Positions 9,946-20,667 of a stretch of 64,000 nt of DNA are shown here, one piece after another. The number at the start of each line of letters is the position of its first letter. The first letter of the stretch is position 1. The stretch comes from Odontesthes bonariensis (lineage: Eukaryota; Chordata; Actinopteri; Atheriniformes; Atherinopsidae). The position numbers and the translations under genes were made by a program. The stretch is taken from contig NC_134521.1 in assembly GCF_027942865.1 (NCBI RefSeq), forward strand, positions 1,440,501 through 1,504,500, given 5' to 3'. Under the pieces are notes generated by a model that worked only from the letters and a program-made list of their open reading frames with translations, ran no database searches and was not told where the DNA came from.

Positions 9946-11162
9946 CTCATAGAAAACATTTAAGAAATCAGAAATATCAATATGTTCATCTCACTGGACG
10001 ACAAAAACCCTACAAATCCACTTTAGTCTGCTTTGTAAACACTGTCTCTTACTTAGTTACATCCAAAGCATAAACTCCTTCATTTACATGTCAGTGTATC
10101 AGCAGGCTGGAGTCTGTGTTTGCTTTGAGAAAGGCTGCTCTGGTTTACCTGCTATCACATTTCACATATCAGCTTTGTCCAAGTCTAGGTTCAGGTTGAG
10201 CATAGTTAACAGTTCAGGAACAGGAAATTTGATCTATTCTTAGATTAGTTGACAATGTTGTTGATAAAAACTAAATGAGCACTGGGTTAATTTGATCTGA
10301 TCGTGCAGTTCAGCACTGATGATAGTTAGATAAACACATACATTGAAGAGAAAAGTGAAAATATAAACGATCCATCTGTTGACCTGTTGACTGAAACATT
10401 AAAGAATCACTGATTTAGTTTGTGTCCCTAAAACACTTTAGATGCAACACACTTGAACACACATTGTTAAAAACTTAAAATCATACAAAGACTCTTCACC
10501 TGTGAAGATAGGTGTCAGGTCAGTTTCATTGTGGGCAAAGCTGGTCTGCTTGGTTTACTTGACCCAATGTTTAATTTATGAGCTCTTTCCTGGCAACCTG
10601 ATCACATGATGCATCATGTGAACATGGTTACCAGATCACCGATGGGTCATGAAATCTCTCCTCCAGTTAGTAACTACTTCAGTCAGTCCAAAAACTGACT
10701 AATGGGCATAATTGTATTCAAATTATGAAATATTTACTCTTTTAATTGTATTAATTACTGACTTTACAAAGTACCAAAACAACAGCTTAAAGTTCATGCT
10801 TATTTACAAAACACAACAATATTGGGAGAATAAGAATGTTTTTTCTTCAGATAAGAATACATTTATATGACCTTAAAGGGGTCATATTGGGCTTTCTGAG
10901 GTTTCATGTCTTCAAGTGAGTGAGATGGTGTTATTGTGCATGTAAAAGCTCTGCTAGCCAAAAAGTAAAAGGTAGACTCCAAATATAATTATTTCCCACA
11001 CTGTACATCACAAACAAAAGAATAATATATACTCTATCTGATCTAACCCCTTTTCCGTTGCACTAAGTTATATTCAAAATCACCCAAAGCCAAGTTTGTT
11101 CAGCCCTAAAACAGTTAGATCTGAGTCCCGAAACTCAAGTTAAGGCATCAACATGCTATGAT
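9946..11162 (-). promoter_or_regulatory. OR2 5' flank with extended palindrome
   Basis: No gene seen. This is the fullest version of the conserved 5' block. It includes the 270-base segment missing at OR1 (10041-10311) and, at 10602-10621, the palindrome extended to 20 perfect bases (TCACATGATGCATCATGTGA). The empty site of the Helentron-like element lies at about 10910-10925. From about 11003 the sequence is not shared with the other OR flanks. Confidence 0.5.
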
Positions 11163-12127
11163 GTAGGGGTGCGCGATCTGACGATATAAAATCGTGACTG
11201 GCGAGGAAGAGTGGAGAATCGCAGGCGATCTACCAAATTAGAGAAACCGTATAGATCGCCTTTGCCAATCAGCGCAATGATTTATTTTTTCTTAATGCTG
11301 GTTCCCGCCGATGCGGCAGACGTAGGGCGTCCTTAACCTAACCGACCAATCATAGCAAACTGAGCGTCGTGACACTTTCTTACACACCTCCATGTTGTGT
11401 TTGTAAAAACTTAGAAAACGCATGGACAGCCATGGCTGAAAGCCAAGCCGACGAGGTGGTGAAGAAGAGGAAATCCACCTATGTAATTTGGAATTGGTTC
11501 GGGTTTTCTTCTACCCTAACCCACTGCTGCTGGTCCACATCAGGAATGGGAACAGCAGCAGCGGCACCATCCACAGCACATCCATAGCGGCGCACGGGAG
11601 AAACTCACGGCCAGCAGCAGCACTCTGGGTCGGATGAGGAAACCGCTAGCTCGTAAGCCAACTACGGTGCAAGAGAAAAGGGATGCACCGCGACCCTGAC
11701 AAACATTACACAGTTGAAAAGTATTCCTTTAGGGCGCTCTGGTGATGGCAGTGCGTGACTGTGGCTGCAGTAAATGAACATGCAGCGTTGCTCATCTGTT
11801 GCTAAATGGCATCATGAGGTGGAGTCAAGTCGTCATCAGTGGTTCGTTTTTCTATTTCCGGTTGCTTCACTCTCACTGTGTCAGATGTCATTAATTAGAT
11901 CATTATTTTTCATCTTGAATTGGGTTACAGTTGAATTACAATGTGTTGATTGCCAAATTCTTTCTTTTACTCCTTAGCTCTTCTGTGGTTCAGCATGTCG
12001 ACTTAACTCTACTGTAATTGGTCTTTTTTTTTTTTTTTGGATGGAAGATCGTGATAAAAAAATCGAAATCGTGATTTTATGCAAAAAAATCGTGATACAA
12101 CATTTTTTCCATATCGCCCACCCCTAT
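11163..12127 (+). mobile_element. Non-autonomous hAT-like element
   Basis: The ends are inverted repeats: TAGGGGTGCGCGAT at the left and the complement of TAGGGGTGGGCGAT at the right, one mismatch in 14. Flanking octamers (GCTATGAT at 11155-11162 and GTTACCAT at 12128-12135) agree at 5 of 8 positions and could be a decayed 8-bp duplication as made by hAT. Internal subterminal motifs with ATCGTGAT recur near both ends. It carries a BED-finger start and no catalytic domain. Confidence 0.7.
11432..11587 (+). pseudogene. BED-finger N-terminus of a hAT transposase
   Basis: From ATG 11432 the translation begins MAESQADEVVKKRKSTYVIW and continues NWFGFSS, which resembles the start of ZBED/hAT transposases, where a tryptophan-rich BED motif precedes the first zinc-binding cysteines. 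The expected CxxC and HxxxH ligands do not follow. The frame ends at 11587, and the DDE and dimerisation regions are absent. Confidence 0.6.
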
Positions 12128-12270
12128 GTTACCATGTCAGGAGGGATACATCATCATCCCTACCAACAAAGAATGGGTACCATGTTCTGTTACAAAGCCC
12201 TAATCAACCTCATGTAAAGGTAACATAGTCCTAGTCATAGTCCTGTTAATGTTTTTGATTTCACAGTTTA
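12128..12270. other. Spacer between hAT relic and Rex3 relic
   Basis: No coding potential or recognisable repeat is seen. It ends in TTTAAGTTTTGTAATCC, similar to TTTACCTTTTATTACAG at the other side of the Rex3 relic (14360), possibly a decayed target duplication. Confidence 0.4.
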
Positions 12271-13448
12271 AGTTTTGTAATCCAGGCTTGAGGCGGCTGA
12301 CCGGAGCTGTGGCCGTAAGGTGGTCGGTGCCTGCCGTAGCGGCCAGCTGGTGGACACCAGTGGTGAGGGAAGCCGTCAAGCTGAAAAAGGAGTCCCATTG
12401 GGCCTTTTTGGCCAGTGGGACTCTGGAAGCAGTTGATGGGTACCGACAGGCCAAGCAGAACGCAGCTGAGACTGTTGCTGAGGCAAAAACTCGTGCTTGG
12501 GAGGAGTTCTGTGGGCCATGGAGATCGACTTACAGACAGCCTCGAAGAGATTCTGGTCCACCATCCGGCGACTCAGAGGAGGGAAGCGGTGCACCGTCAA
12601 CGCCGTTTATGGTAAGGACGGGGCTCTTCTGACCTAAATTGGGGACTTTGTGAGTCAGTGGAGGGAATACTTCGAGGGCCTCCTCAATCCTACCGATACG
12701 CCTTCTGATGAGGAAGCAGAGTCGGAGAGCACGGATGTGGGGCCTCCCATTTCTGGGGCTGAGGTTGCCGAGGTGGTCAAATAGCCCCTCAGTGGCAAGG
12801 CCCTGGGGGTGGGTCTGCCCGGAGTTTCTCAAGACTCTGGATGTTGTGGGGCTGTCTTGGTTGACACGCCTCTGCAGCATCGCGTGGACATCGGGGGCAG
12901 TGCCTCTGGACTGGCAGATCGGGGTGGTGGTCCCCCTCTTTAAAAAGGGGGACCGGAGGGTGTGTTCCAACTATAGGGGGATCACACTCCTCAGCCTCCC
13001 TGGTAAGGTCTATTCGGGGAGAGGAGGATCCGTCTGAAAGTCGAACCTCGGATCCAAGAGGTGCAGTGTGGTTTTTGTCCTGGCCGTGGAACAGTGGACC
13101 AGCTTTACACCCTCAGCAGGATCCTGGAGAGTACATGGAAGTTCACCCAACCCGTCTACATGTGTTTTGTGGACTTGGAGAAGACGTTCGACTGTTTCCC
13201 TCGGGGAGTCCTGTCGGGGATGCTCCAGGAGGATGGAGTGCCGGACCCCTTGATATGGGCTGCCCTTTGTCACAGATTCTGTTCATAATTTTTATGGACA
13301 GAATTTCTAGGTGCAGCCAGGGCATGGAGGGGGTTCGTTTTGGTCACCTCAGAATCGGGTCTCTGCTTTTTGCGGATGATGTGGTTCTGTTAGCATCGCC
13401 GGAACCTTCAGCTCTCACTGGAGCGCAACTGAGTGCGAAGCGGCTGGG

Positions 13449-13877
13449 ATGAGAATCAGCACCTCCAAATCCGAGACCGTGGTCCTCAGCCGGAAAAGGG
13501 TAGAATGCTCTCTCCGGGTTGCGAATGAGATCCTTCCCCAAGTGGAGGAGTTGAAGTATCTCGGGGTCTTGTTCACGAGTGAGGGACGAATGGAGCAGGA
13601 GGTTGACAGACGGATCGGTGCGGCGTCTGCAGTGATGCAGGCTCTGCACCGGCCCGTCGTGGTGAAGAAGGAGCTGAGCCAGAAGGCGAAGCTCTCGATT
13701 TACCGGTCAATCTATGTTCCTACCCTCACCTATGGTCACGAGCTGTGGGTAGTGACCGAAAGAACGAGATTGCGAATACAAGCGGCCGAAATGAGTTTCC
13801 TCCGCAGGGTGTCTGGGCTTTCCCTTAGAGATAGGGTGAGAAGCTCGGTCATCCAGGAGGGGCTCGTGCCCCAATGA
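13449..13877 (+). pseudogene. Rex3 reverse transcriptase C-terminal fragment
   Basis: A 142-codon open stretch beginning MRISTSKSETVVLSRKRVEC, running through FLRRVSGLSLRDRVRSSVIQEG and stopping soon after a GGCTCG junction at 13861-13866. In the intact family member at 32675-33334 the protein continues GVEPLLLRIERSQMRWLGHL. Here that continuation resumes only at about 14049, after the inserted endonuclease piece. Confidence 0.8.
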
Positions 13878-14048
13878 GTCTGGGAGCTATGTTGCCCGGG
13901 GTGGTCTGATCCTCGGCTACTGAAGCTGCTTCTTGGGACGTGGAACGTCACCTCTCTGCTGAGGAAGGAGCCTGAGCTGGTGCGCGAGGCTGAGCGGTTC
14001 CGGCTAGATATAGTCGGACTCACCTCGATGCGGTGGAATGGTGGCTCG
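13867..14048 (+). repeat. Endonuclease-start segment lodged in Rex3 3' region
   Basis: The 182-base segment translates (around 13922-14045) to LLGTWNVTSLLRKEPELVRE and DIVGLTSMRWNG, which is the beginning of the RTE endonuclease domain, normally near the 5' end. It is bounded by GGCTCG at 13861-13866 and 14043-14048, a 6-base direct repeat matching the single GGCTCG in the undisturbed copy (33036). Confidence 0.8.
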
Positions 14049-14358
14049 GAGTAGAGCTGCTGCTCCTCCGCATCGAGAGGAGTCAGATGAGGTGGCTCGG
14101 GCATCTGGTTAGGATGCCTCCTGGACGCCTTCCTGGTGAGGTGTTCCGGGCCCGTCCCACTGGGAGGAGACCCCGGGAAAGACCCAGGACACGTTAGAGA
14201 GACTATGTTTCTCGGCTGGCCTGGTAACGCCTCGGAGTCCCCTCGGAAGAGCTGGAGGAAGTGGCCGGGGACAGGGACGTCTGGGTTTCTCTGCTCAAGC
14301 TGCTGCCCCCGCGACCCGATTCCCGGAGAAGTGAAAGATGATGGATGGATGGATGGAT

Positions 14359-14814
14359 ATTTACCTTTTATTACAGCCCATATGTAACCTAATAATGTTA
14401 AATCCACTACAGTACTGCACATAGTTACGAAAGTGAAAGTAGCAGACAAAGCCTTTCCTTGGTTGGGTCAGGATATTTAGTTCTGGGGATGTCTGACCCT
14501 TTCTCCTGATCTAGCTTTTCTTGAAAATTCCATTTTGAAAATTGCTTTAAAAGTATATCTGCGACCAAATCAATGTCTTCTCTGTTCATCTGTTCAAGAA
14601 GCAGCTATCAAATCATGAAAATGCTTTGGCATGTGCACGTCGACAAATGACCTCTCTCTGACCATCCAATCAATGGACGTAAAGATGTTGAGGTGATTGT
14701 ACGCTGAAGGATGGCGTCAGTGTCAGCAACTCGAAATCTGATCGATTAAAGCCAATGAGTCTGATTGGTTAAAGCCAGTTAAATTGGCATTGATTTGAAG
14801 TTTTAGGTGCCTGC
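14359..14814. other. OR3 3' flank, distal part
   Basis: No gene is seen. Homologous to 1490-1942 beside OR1. It ends in CCTGC (14810-14814), the left copy of the LTR element's target duplication. Confidence 0.75.
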
Positions 14815-15149
14815 TGTCACGCCCATGGGATTTTCCCCATGTTTTTAGTTTTGTATATTATCATGTTTTAGGTTGTTTCATGTCTTGGTTTTTGAGTTCA
14901 TGTTTAGTCAGGTTTTTCCATTGTTTTTTCACTCACTCAGCTCATTAGTTTCACTCACTTCACCTGTGTTTTCCCCATCAGCTGCACTCATTCACAATTT
15001 GTCAAGTATTTATTCCACAGATTAGTTTTTTTTGATAGCCGGCTCAGCCGCGCTTTGTTTTGACCTTTGTTTTTTAATTAATAAATCAACTTTGATTTTT
15101 ACATCTCTGAGTCTGCATCCGTGTCCTATATCCCCACCCAAACCTGACA
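14815..15149 (+). repeat. 5' LTR
   Basis: 335 bases, TG...CA termini. Lacks about 150 bases present in the 3' LTR (after CATTCACAATT at about 14990-15000). An AATAAA lies near 15080. Confidence 0.8.
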
Positions 15150-15167
15150 GAAGGATCTGGCCTAACC

Positions 15168-15825
15168 ATGGACGCGGCGGACTCCGACCATTTTTAGGAC
15201 CTATATGAGGAGTTGTGGCGCTGTTTGGAGCGGGACTCCACGTCGTGTGAGAAACTGCGGGTGGCTGGTGAGTTCCTGGATTTTCTTTTGAAGAGGCGGA
15301 GGCTCTGGGGGTGGACTGATGGCCTGGAGGACGCATGGATCCATGCCAGGACTGTGCAGCGCACTGCCTCGCTGGACATTTTCGGCTTGGAGCCAGAAGA
15401 GGTAGCTGCGCTGTACAGCTCCTACCCCACCTCTCCTACACCACAGCCCCAGGACACAAGAAAGCCTGAGTTAGCCTTAGCCATGGAGTCCAGAGACCTA
15501 GCCTTAGCCACGGAGTCCAGAGACCCCGAGCTGGCCCCAGCCACAGAGTCCGTAGAGCCCGAGTTAGCCACAGCCACGGAGGCCGAGTTAGCCACAGAGA
15601 CCATAAAGCCCGAGCTGGCCCCCACAGAGCCCATGGGGCCCCGGTCAGGGGACCCACAGTTTCGAGCCCCTCCCTCCCACCCTCAGACTTTTGGGATGTC
15701 TGGGATCCATCCCTTAAGGTCCGTCCGCCAGCCAGATGGTTTCCGGCTTCTCCTCCTTCCGCCCGCCAGACCGCCTCCAGCCGCCACGTCGCCGGAAGTC
15801 TGGCCGCCCGCCAGACCGTCTCCTC
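15168..15825 (+). pseudogene. Gag-like protein of the LTR element
   Basis: ATG at 15168 opens MDAADSDHF and meets an in-frame TAG at 15195-15197; beyond it the same frame stays open into the 3' LTR (to 15959). The body has ELWRCLERDSTSCEKLRVAG and WTDGLEDAWIHARTV, followed by an acidic repeat region at about 15457-15640 built on variants of PELAxATES, and a proline-rich end. Similarity to gag of Sushi-type elements is inferred from position and start. No zinc knuckle is seen. Confidence 0.6.
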
Positions 15826-16305
15826 TGTCACACCCATGGGATTTTCCCCATGTTTTTAGTTTTGTGTTTTATCATGTTTTAGGTTGTTTCATGTCTTGGT
15901 TTTTGAGTTCATGTTTAGTCGGTTTTTTCCATTGTTTTTTCCCTCACTCAGCTCATTAGTTCATTAGATCACTCACTTCACCTGTGTTTTCCACATGAGC
16001 TGCACTCATTCACAATTACCCAGTTCCCTATTTAGTTCCCAGGCTCCCCTGTTTCTTGGCCAGATTCTACCCGTCAATATCCCTCATGCCATGCCACGAC
16101 CCTACTTCCAAGCTAAGTATTTTTCCATGTCACGTCAAGTCTTTTTGTTTTGTTTTGTCAAGTATTTATTCCACAGTTTAGGTTTTTTTGATATCCGGCT
16201 CAGCTGCGCTCTGTTTTGACCTTTGTTTTTGAATGAATAAATCAACTTTGCTTTTTACATCTCTGAGTCCGCAACCGTGTCCTACCTCCCCACCCAAACC
16301 TGACA
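15826..16305 (+). repeat. 3' LTR
   Basis: 480 bases, TG...CA termini. The extra internal stretch relative to the 5' LTR (about 16012-16160) includes a TTTTGTTTTGTTTTG run. A 7-base CCTGACA duplication directly follows. Confidence 0.8.
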
Positions 16306-16317
16306 CCTGACACCTGC

Positions 16318-17364
16318 ACTGTTGATTCTGATAGCCTGAAGGCAGATTTCTTTGAGATAACAACACAAGATGAATTAAAAATTATTCTATAAAAGCTATA
16401 ACATAAACTGACTGGAATAAACAATACTGGAACCAGCACAACCAAGAAAAATGTATGAAATGAAGAAAATAAAGTATCTGGAGTCATTTTATAAATATTC
16501 ATGAAAAAAAATACAGATTAGTTCCATCCATAAACTCAACAGTCTCACAGAAGATTGTGAAATTGTTCAAAACTATAATCTATTAAACTGTCTCCTGGGA
16601 CATAAAAGTCCAAATTAATTTTGTGCTTGTGGATATGAAAATAAATACAAAGAGGAATACACTTTTCGGCCATTTTATAAAATCATAACAACAGAAATAT
16701 TTATCATATCACACTGACACTTTTAGATTATTTGGTGATGAAGCTACACAGGAGATCTTAGTTTTTGTTTTTTATTCACGTATTAGGTTATCCGTCAGAG
16801 ATGCTCTTCGGTCAGGATTAGACATGAAGAACTATGTAGTTGAATTTAGATATTTAGGAATTATTGGTACATGCTAAGCATTATAAATACTTTGTTAGGG
16901 TTTGGAAAATGTACTGGCTTTTGTTAAAGACAATATTGTACAGCATGAAAATCTATTTTTTCTGGCTGACAGTATGACAAATTCCTTACCAAAAAATGTG
17001 CTGGACACAAACAAAATGTAATAAAAATAATAAAATATTAGGATGAATACAAAGATTTTGGTTTAATACATTTTTCTGTTGAACCGGGTTGATATATTGT
17101 ATATTTGCTCAATTTGACCAAGGCTTTGTTTTAATTGAGTTTTACCGTTCCAGTATTCTAAAACTGAGATATTTATGGAAAAATAAAAAGTGTTCAGTAC
17201 TTAACCTTTTATTTTTCAACTTTTGAAGAAACTACAATCATGAAATAAAGACCATTTCAGAGTTGAATTAGCTTTTATTGGAAATGAATGCTTTTGAAAA
17301 TAATATCACCTTGAAATGTCACCTCAGGCTTGAGGGGTAAATTGATGCAAATGTTCATAACGGG
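16318..17364. other. OR3 3' flank, proximal part
   Basis: No gene is seen. Homologous to 1953-2923 beside OR1, with an additional stretch at about 16580-16665 that OR1 lacks but 44560-44660 retains in diverged form, so the OR1 copy is the deleted one. A candidate AATAAA lies at 17274-17279 on the gene strand. Confidence 0.7.
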
Positions 17365-18306
17365 TTAAGGGGAAACTTTCGGCTTTCCTGATATAACTGA
17401 AAGTTTAATTTGACAGCATAGATTGTACATGAGGACAGGTCTGATGGTCTGATCTCTGAGGCCATAGATCAGTGCACTCAAACACCTGGGAAGAATGATA
17501 AAAAACACATAAAAAAAGTTCTGGATGCGTATTAGTACACTAAAGAGAACAAGTTTTGAGACAGCAAATAGTAATGGGTTATGTATCGTTGAGGAGATAC
17601 TGAAGCCCAGCTGCACCAGATGCATCAGCAGTGTGTTACGAGCCTTAAGAGCTGAAGCTTTGTCTGTGGAGGCTGACCTGGCTGCTATAATTACAACAAT
17701 ATAGGTGGAGGTGATTATCAGACCAGCACAAATAAACAGAAAACAAGTATAAGCTTCCTCATAATCGTAATATAGTGGTGAAAGCAACATGACAGCTGTA
17801 TTACATAAGGTTTTCATCTGCAAAGTTTCTAGATCTTCAAAGGGAAATTCTAACAGCAAAAGAATCTGAATGACAACATTTAGTAAACAAATGGCCCAAA
17901 CCACAATAACAGCCATTGCTGTGTTTCTGATGGTGATGATGGAAGCGTGCCTCAGAGGGTAGCACACTGCTACACATCTCTCCAAAGACATCACCACCAG
18001 TATCAGAGGAGAGACTGGATTTGTTAGGTTACCAAGCATGAGGAAAACACCACATCCAGGATATGTCAGAAATATTCTACAGATAGACAATATGTACATC
18101 AACTGACTCAATACAAGCTGAACGGTGTCTGCAAAGAGGAGGTTATAAAGAAGAATGTAGCGGCAAGTTTCACGAAACACTGGTTTACTCCTCAAAGTGT
18201 ACAACATGGTCCCATTAATGAAGAGGAATATACAGCATGGAACTGTAGTCAGAGTGGTATACAACACTCTCTCCAGGAACACCAGCCCAACAGTTGTGTT
18301 GGACAT
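17365..18306 (-). CDS. Odorant receptor 131-2-like (OR3)
   Basis: Intact 313-residue single-exon receptor. It shares the VFLERVL start of helix 1 with OR5-OR7 rather than the GWPERVL of OR1/OR2, while its GNLTNPVSPLI helix-3 entry is shared with OR1/OR2. Loop 2 and helix 5 (MLLSPLYYDYEEAYTCFLF, ICAGLIITSTY) are matched only by OR7. Specific changes include Gly at residue 84 in YPGC and Met at 131 (TAMAVIVV). D60, C85/C168, ERC, W137 and the helix-7 motif are intact. The mixed affinities suggest it has exchanged sequence with neighbours. Function as an olfactory receptor is inferred from family membership. Confidence 0.92.
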   Translation of the reverse strand: MSNTTVGLVFLERVLYTTLTTVPCCIFLFINGTMLYTLRSKPVFRETCRYILLYNLLFADTVQLVLSQLMYILSICRIFLTYPGCGVFLMLGNLTNPVSPLILVVMSLERCVAVCYPLRHASIITIRNTAMAVIVVWAICLLNVVIQILLLLEFPFEDLETLQMKTLCNTAVMLLSPLYYDYEEAYTCFLFICAGLIITSTYIVVIIAARSASTDKASALKARNTLLMHLVQLGFSISSTIHNPLLFAVSKLVLFSVLIRIQNFFYVFFIILPRCLSALIYGLRDQTIRPVLMYNLCCQIKLSVISGKPKVSP

Positions 18307-19419
18307 CTCACAGAAAACATTTAAGGAATCAGAAATATCAATATGTTCATCTCACTGGACGACAAAAACCCTACAAATCCACTTTAGTCTGCTTTGTAAA
18401 CACTGTCTCTTACTTAGTTACATCCAAAGCATAAACTCCTTCATTTACATGTCAGTGTATCAGCAGGCTGGAGTCTGTGTTTGCTTTGAGAAAGGCTGCT
18501 CTGGTTTACCTGCTATCACATTTCACATATCAGCTTTGTCCAAGTCTAGGTTCAGGTTAAGCATAGTTAGCAGTTCAGGAACAGGATATTTGATCAATTC
18601 TTAGATTAGTTGACAATGTTGTTGATAAAAACGAGATGAGCACTGAGTTAATTTGATCTGATCGTGCAGTTCAGCACTGATGATAGTTAGATAAACACAT
18701 ACATTGAAGAAAAAAGTGAAAATATAAACGATCCATCTGTTGGCTGAAACACTAAAGAATCACTGATTTAGTTTATGTCCCTAAAACACTTTAGATGCAA
18801 CACATTGTTAAAAACTTAAAATCATACAAAGACTCTTCACCTGTGAAGATAGGTGTCAGGTCAGCTCCTGTTTCCTTGTGGGCAAAGCTGGTCTGCTTGG
18901 TTTACTTGACCCAACATTTAATTTATGAGCTCTTTCCTGGCAACCTGATCCCATGATGCATCATGTGAACATGGTTACCAGATCACTGATGGGTCATGAA
19001 ATCTCTCCTCCAGTTAGTTACTGCTTCAGTCAGTCTTTTGAATAAAACATGTTCTAGTTCATGCTACATTTCACATTTTGTCATTTTTATCAATTACTGA
19101 CGAAAGTGAAAAATAAATGGGTATAATTATTTTCAAATTTTTAAAGATTTTAATAGTGTTATTAATTACTGGCTTTCCAAATTACATAAACAACAGCTCA
19201 AAGTTAAAATTGTATCTACAGTAACAGTCAAAATGTCAAAAAATGAAGGGAATGAGATTCTTTTATTCAGATGCATATAGAATTTTTGTCACATGAAGTG
19301 TTTTGTTTGTTTTCCATGTCTTTCAGAGTTAGATGGTGTTATTGTACATGTTAAAGCTCTTCAAGCTAAATAATACAAAGTAAAAATTAAGTAAAGGCAG
19401 TAAAAAGACTTCAAACATA
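18307..19419 (-). promoter_or_regulatory. OR3 5' flank with conserved palindrome
   Basis: No gene is seen. Conserved with the other OR 5' flanks; the palindrome CATGATGCATCATG is at 18952-18965, 646 bases before the ATG. Similarity decays after about 19100, and the block is cut at about 19419 by the hairpin-ended repeat. Confidence 0.5.
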
Positions 19420-20145
19420 ACTAGAAAGCTGCAAGCAGCTGTATGCGGGACCGACATGTGCGCACGTTGGGGCATGCGCTGGACGTCGTAGACGCGCAGC
19501 TCTGCCCACACGCACGATACCCTCTGCGTACGTATGAGCACATAATAACCCCAATGCGGAAGGGTTTTTGAAAATTTCTAGGGGGCGCCACTGAGCCATT
19601 TATTTCCGCCAACACACAATACCCTTTACATATGTACGAGGTTGTCAGGGTGGACGTGTATGCCAAGTTTCATGACCTTGCGATGATGATAAGGCTTTCA
19701 AACGACAAACGCCATCACACGATTTTCACTGCCTGGCCCAGGCCACGCCCTTTGAGGTTTGAAAACGTTTTCCATGACTTTTCCCCCCATGTCCTAAGAG
19801 TAACCTGGCCAAGTTTGACGTCTGTAGCATTAAATCTGTAGGAGGAGTTCGATCAAATGCAAGGCGTGGAATCGGGCAAAAGTGGCACCAAAACGCACCT
19901 TCCATCCAAAATGGCCACCTTCCTGTGGACGTGGGACCATGGCGGCATGTGACTTTTTTGTGTGTCTGGGCACGATGAATAAGTGTACCGAATTTCGTTG
20001 TCCCACGCAAAACTAACCCCATTACATAAGCAGTCTTAGAACAGAGCAAGCTAACAAGGCGTTTCCCCGGTAACAGGAGCAGGTGCGGCTTGTCTGTGTT
20101 AGACAGAGAGCAAACTGACATATGTACGCACACTATGTAACCCTC
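19420..20145 (+). mobile_element. Hairpin-ended repeat, truncated single copy
   Basis: Begins ACTAGAAAGCTGCAAGCAGC, in which AGCTGC-AA-GCAGCT is a perfect short hairpin, and continues with the same interior as the array at 26132-31324. The expected 3' tail (CTTGCAGTTTCACTGCTCGG) is absent, so this copy is truncated. Superfamily not recognised; no coding region supported. Confidence 0.6.
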
Positions 20146-20238
20146 CTGGGGTCCATTTCACAAAGCAGGTTCAACCAACTCTGAGTAAGTTCACCTTGAG
20201 TTTAGCGCGTGCACCACAACTTTAAAAAGCCAGCATCA

Positions 20239-20532
20239 ATGGAGCCCCGATTCGACGAGTCACCTTGGCAACGGGGAAGAGGAGGGGCTACGTTTTTCAC
20301 CAACCTCAAATTGGAAATCTTAATGCGCTCATACGGCGAGTTTCAATATGTTTTTAGAAATAAGTGCAACACCGCTGCAGCAGCAAAAGTGTAAGATTAA
20401 AGTCCTTTGCAATCACAATAATATTACAGGGAAACTGCTTGAATTAATTTATTTCATTTAGGTGCAATCCCGCAGGGGAGAAGCGCTCTTGGCAGCAGTT
20501 TGAGATGAAATATAAAAACATTGTTCAAACAG
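20239..20532 (+). pseudogene. Harbinger Myb/SANT-like protein, first two exons
   Basis: Exon 1 (20239-20390) starts MEPRFDESPWQRGRG and includes ATFFTNLKLEILMRSYGEF and NTAAAAK, typical of the Myb-like DNA-binding partner protein of fish Harbinger elements. It ends in phase 2 before GTAAG at 20391. Exon 2 (20462-20532) follows an acceptor TTTCATTTAG and reads CNPAGEKRSWQQFEMKYKNI, ending at GTGAG (20533). The phases join exactly (GT plus G giving valine). Later exons are not found, so the gene is incomplete. Confidence 0.7.
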
Positions 20533-20667
20533 GTGAGACCTCGGCATGGAGGTACCTCATTTTGATCATGTTTTACACTGTAAAATAAATATTAAGTGGC
20601 TATTTGACTGTGCAGTTATTTTATTCCCAACATAATGCTGTTTTCACACACGTCTTCTCATCTATAC

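Larger units (their letters stand above)
12271..14358 (+). mobile_element. Rex3/RTE-type LINE, 5' truncated, rearranged
   Basis: Plus-strand relic ending in a (GATG/GGAT)n tail at 14338-14358, the hallmark 3' end of Rex3. Recognisable parts in order are the linker WWTPVVREAVKLKKE (about 12347), LFKKGDRRVCSNYRGITLLS (about 12939), a PGRGTVDQLYTLSR box (about 13081), LLFADDVVLLAS (about 13366), and the C-terminal part from about 13449 (ILPQVEELKYLGVLFTSEGR, KAKLSIYRSIYVPTLTYGHE). The segment around 13250-13280 has lost about 100 bases relative to intact members. A 182-base piece from the endonuclease start is embedded at 13867-14048. Frames are broken throughout. Confidence 0.85.
14815..16312 (+). 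mobile_element. Non-autonomous Ty3/Gypsy-like LTR element
   Basis: Direct repeats starting TGTCAC and ending CCTGACA lie at 14815-15149 and 15826-16305, with a further CCTGACA at 16306-16312. A 5-bp target duplication CCTGC flanks the whole (14810-14814, 16313-16317). The OR1 flank carries the empty site with one CCTGC. The sequence after the 5' LTR (GAAGGATCTGGCC, then ATG at 15168) resembles the leader of fish Sushi-type Gypsy elements. Only gag-like coding is present; no protease, polymerase or integrase is visible in the 676-base interior. Confidence 0.85.

Noticed and set aside
15422-15837. Two minus-strand frames over the gag repeat region
   Set aside because: Antisense shadows of the gag repeat; low complexity and no independent support.
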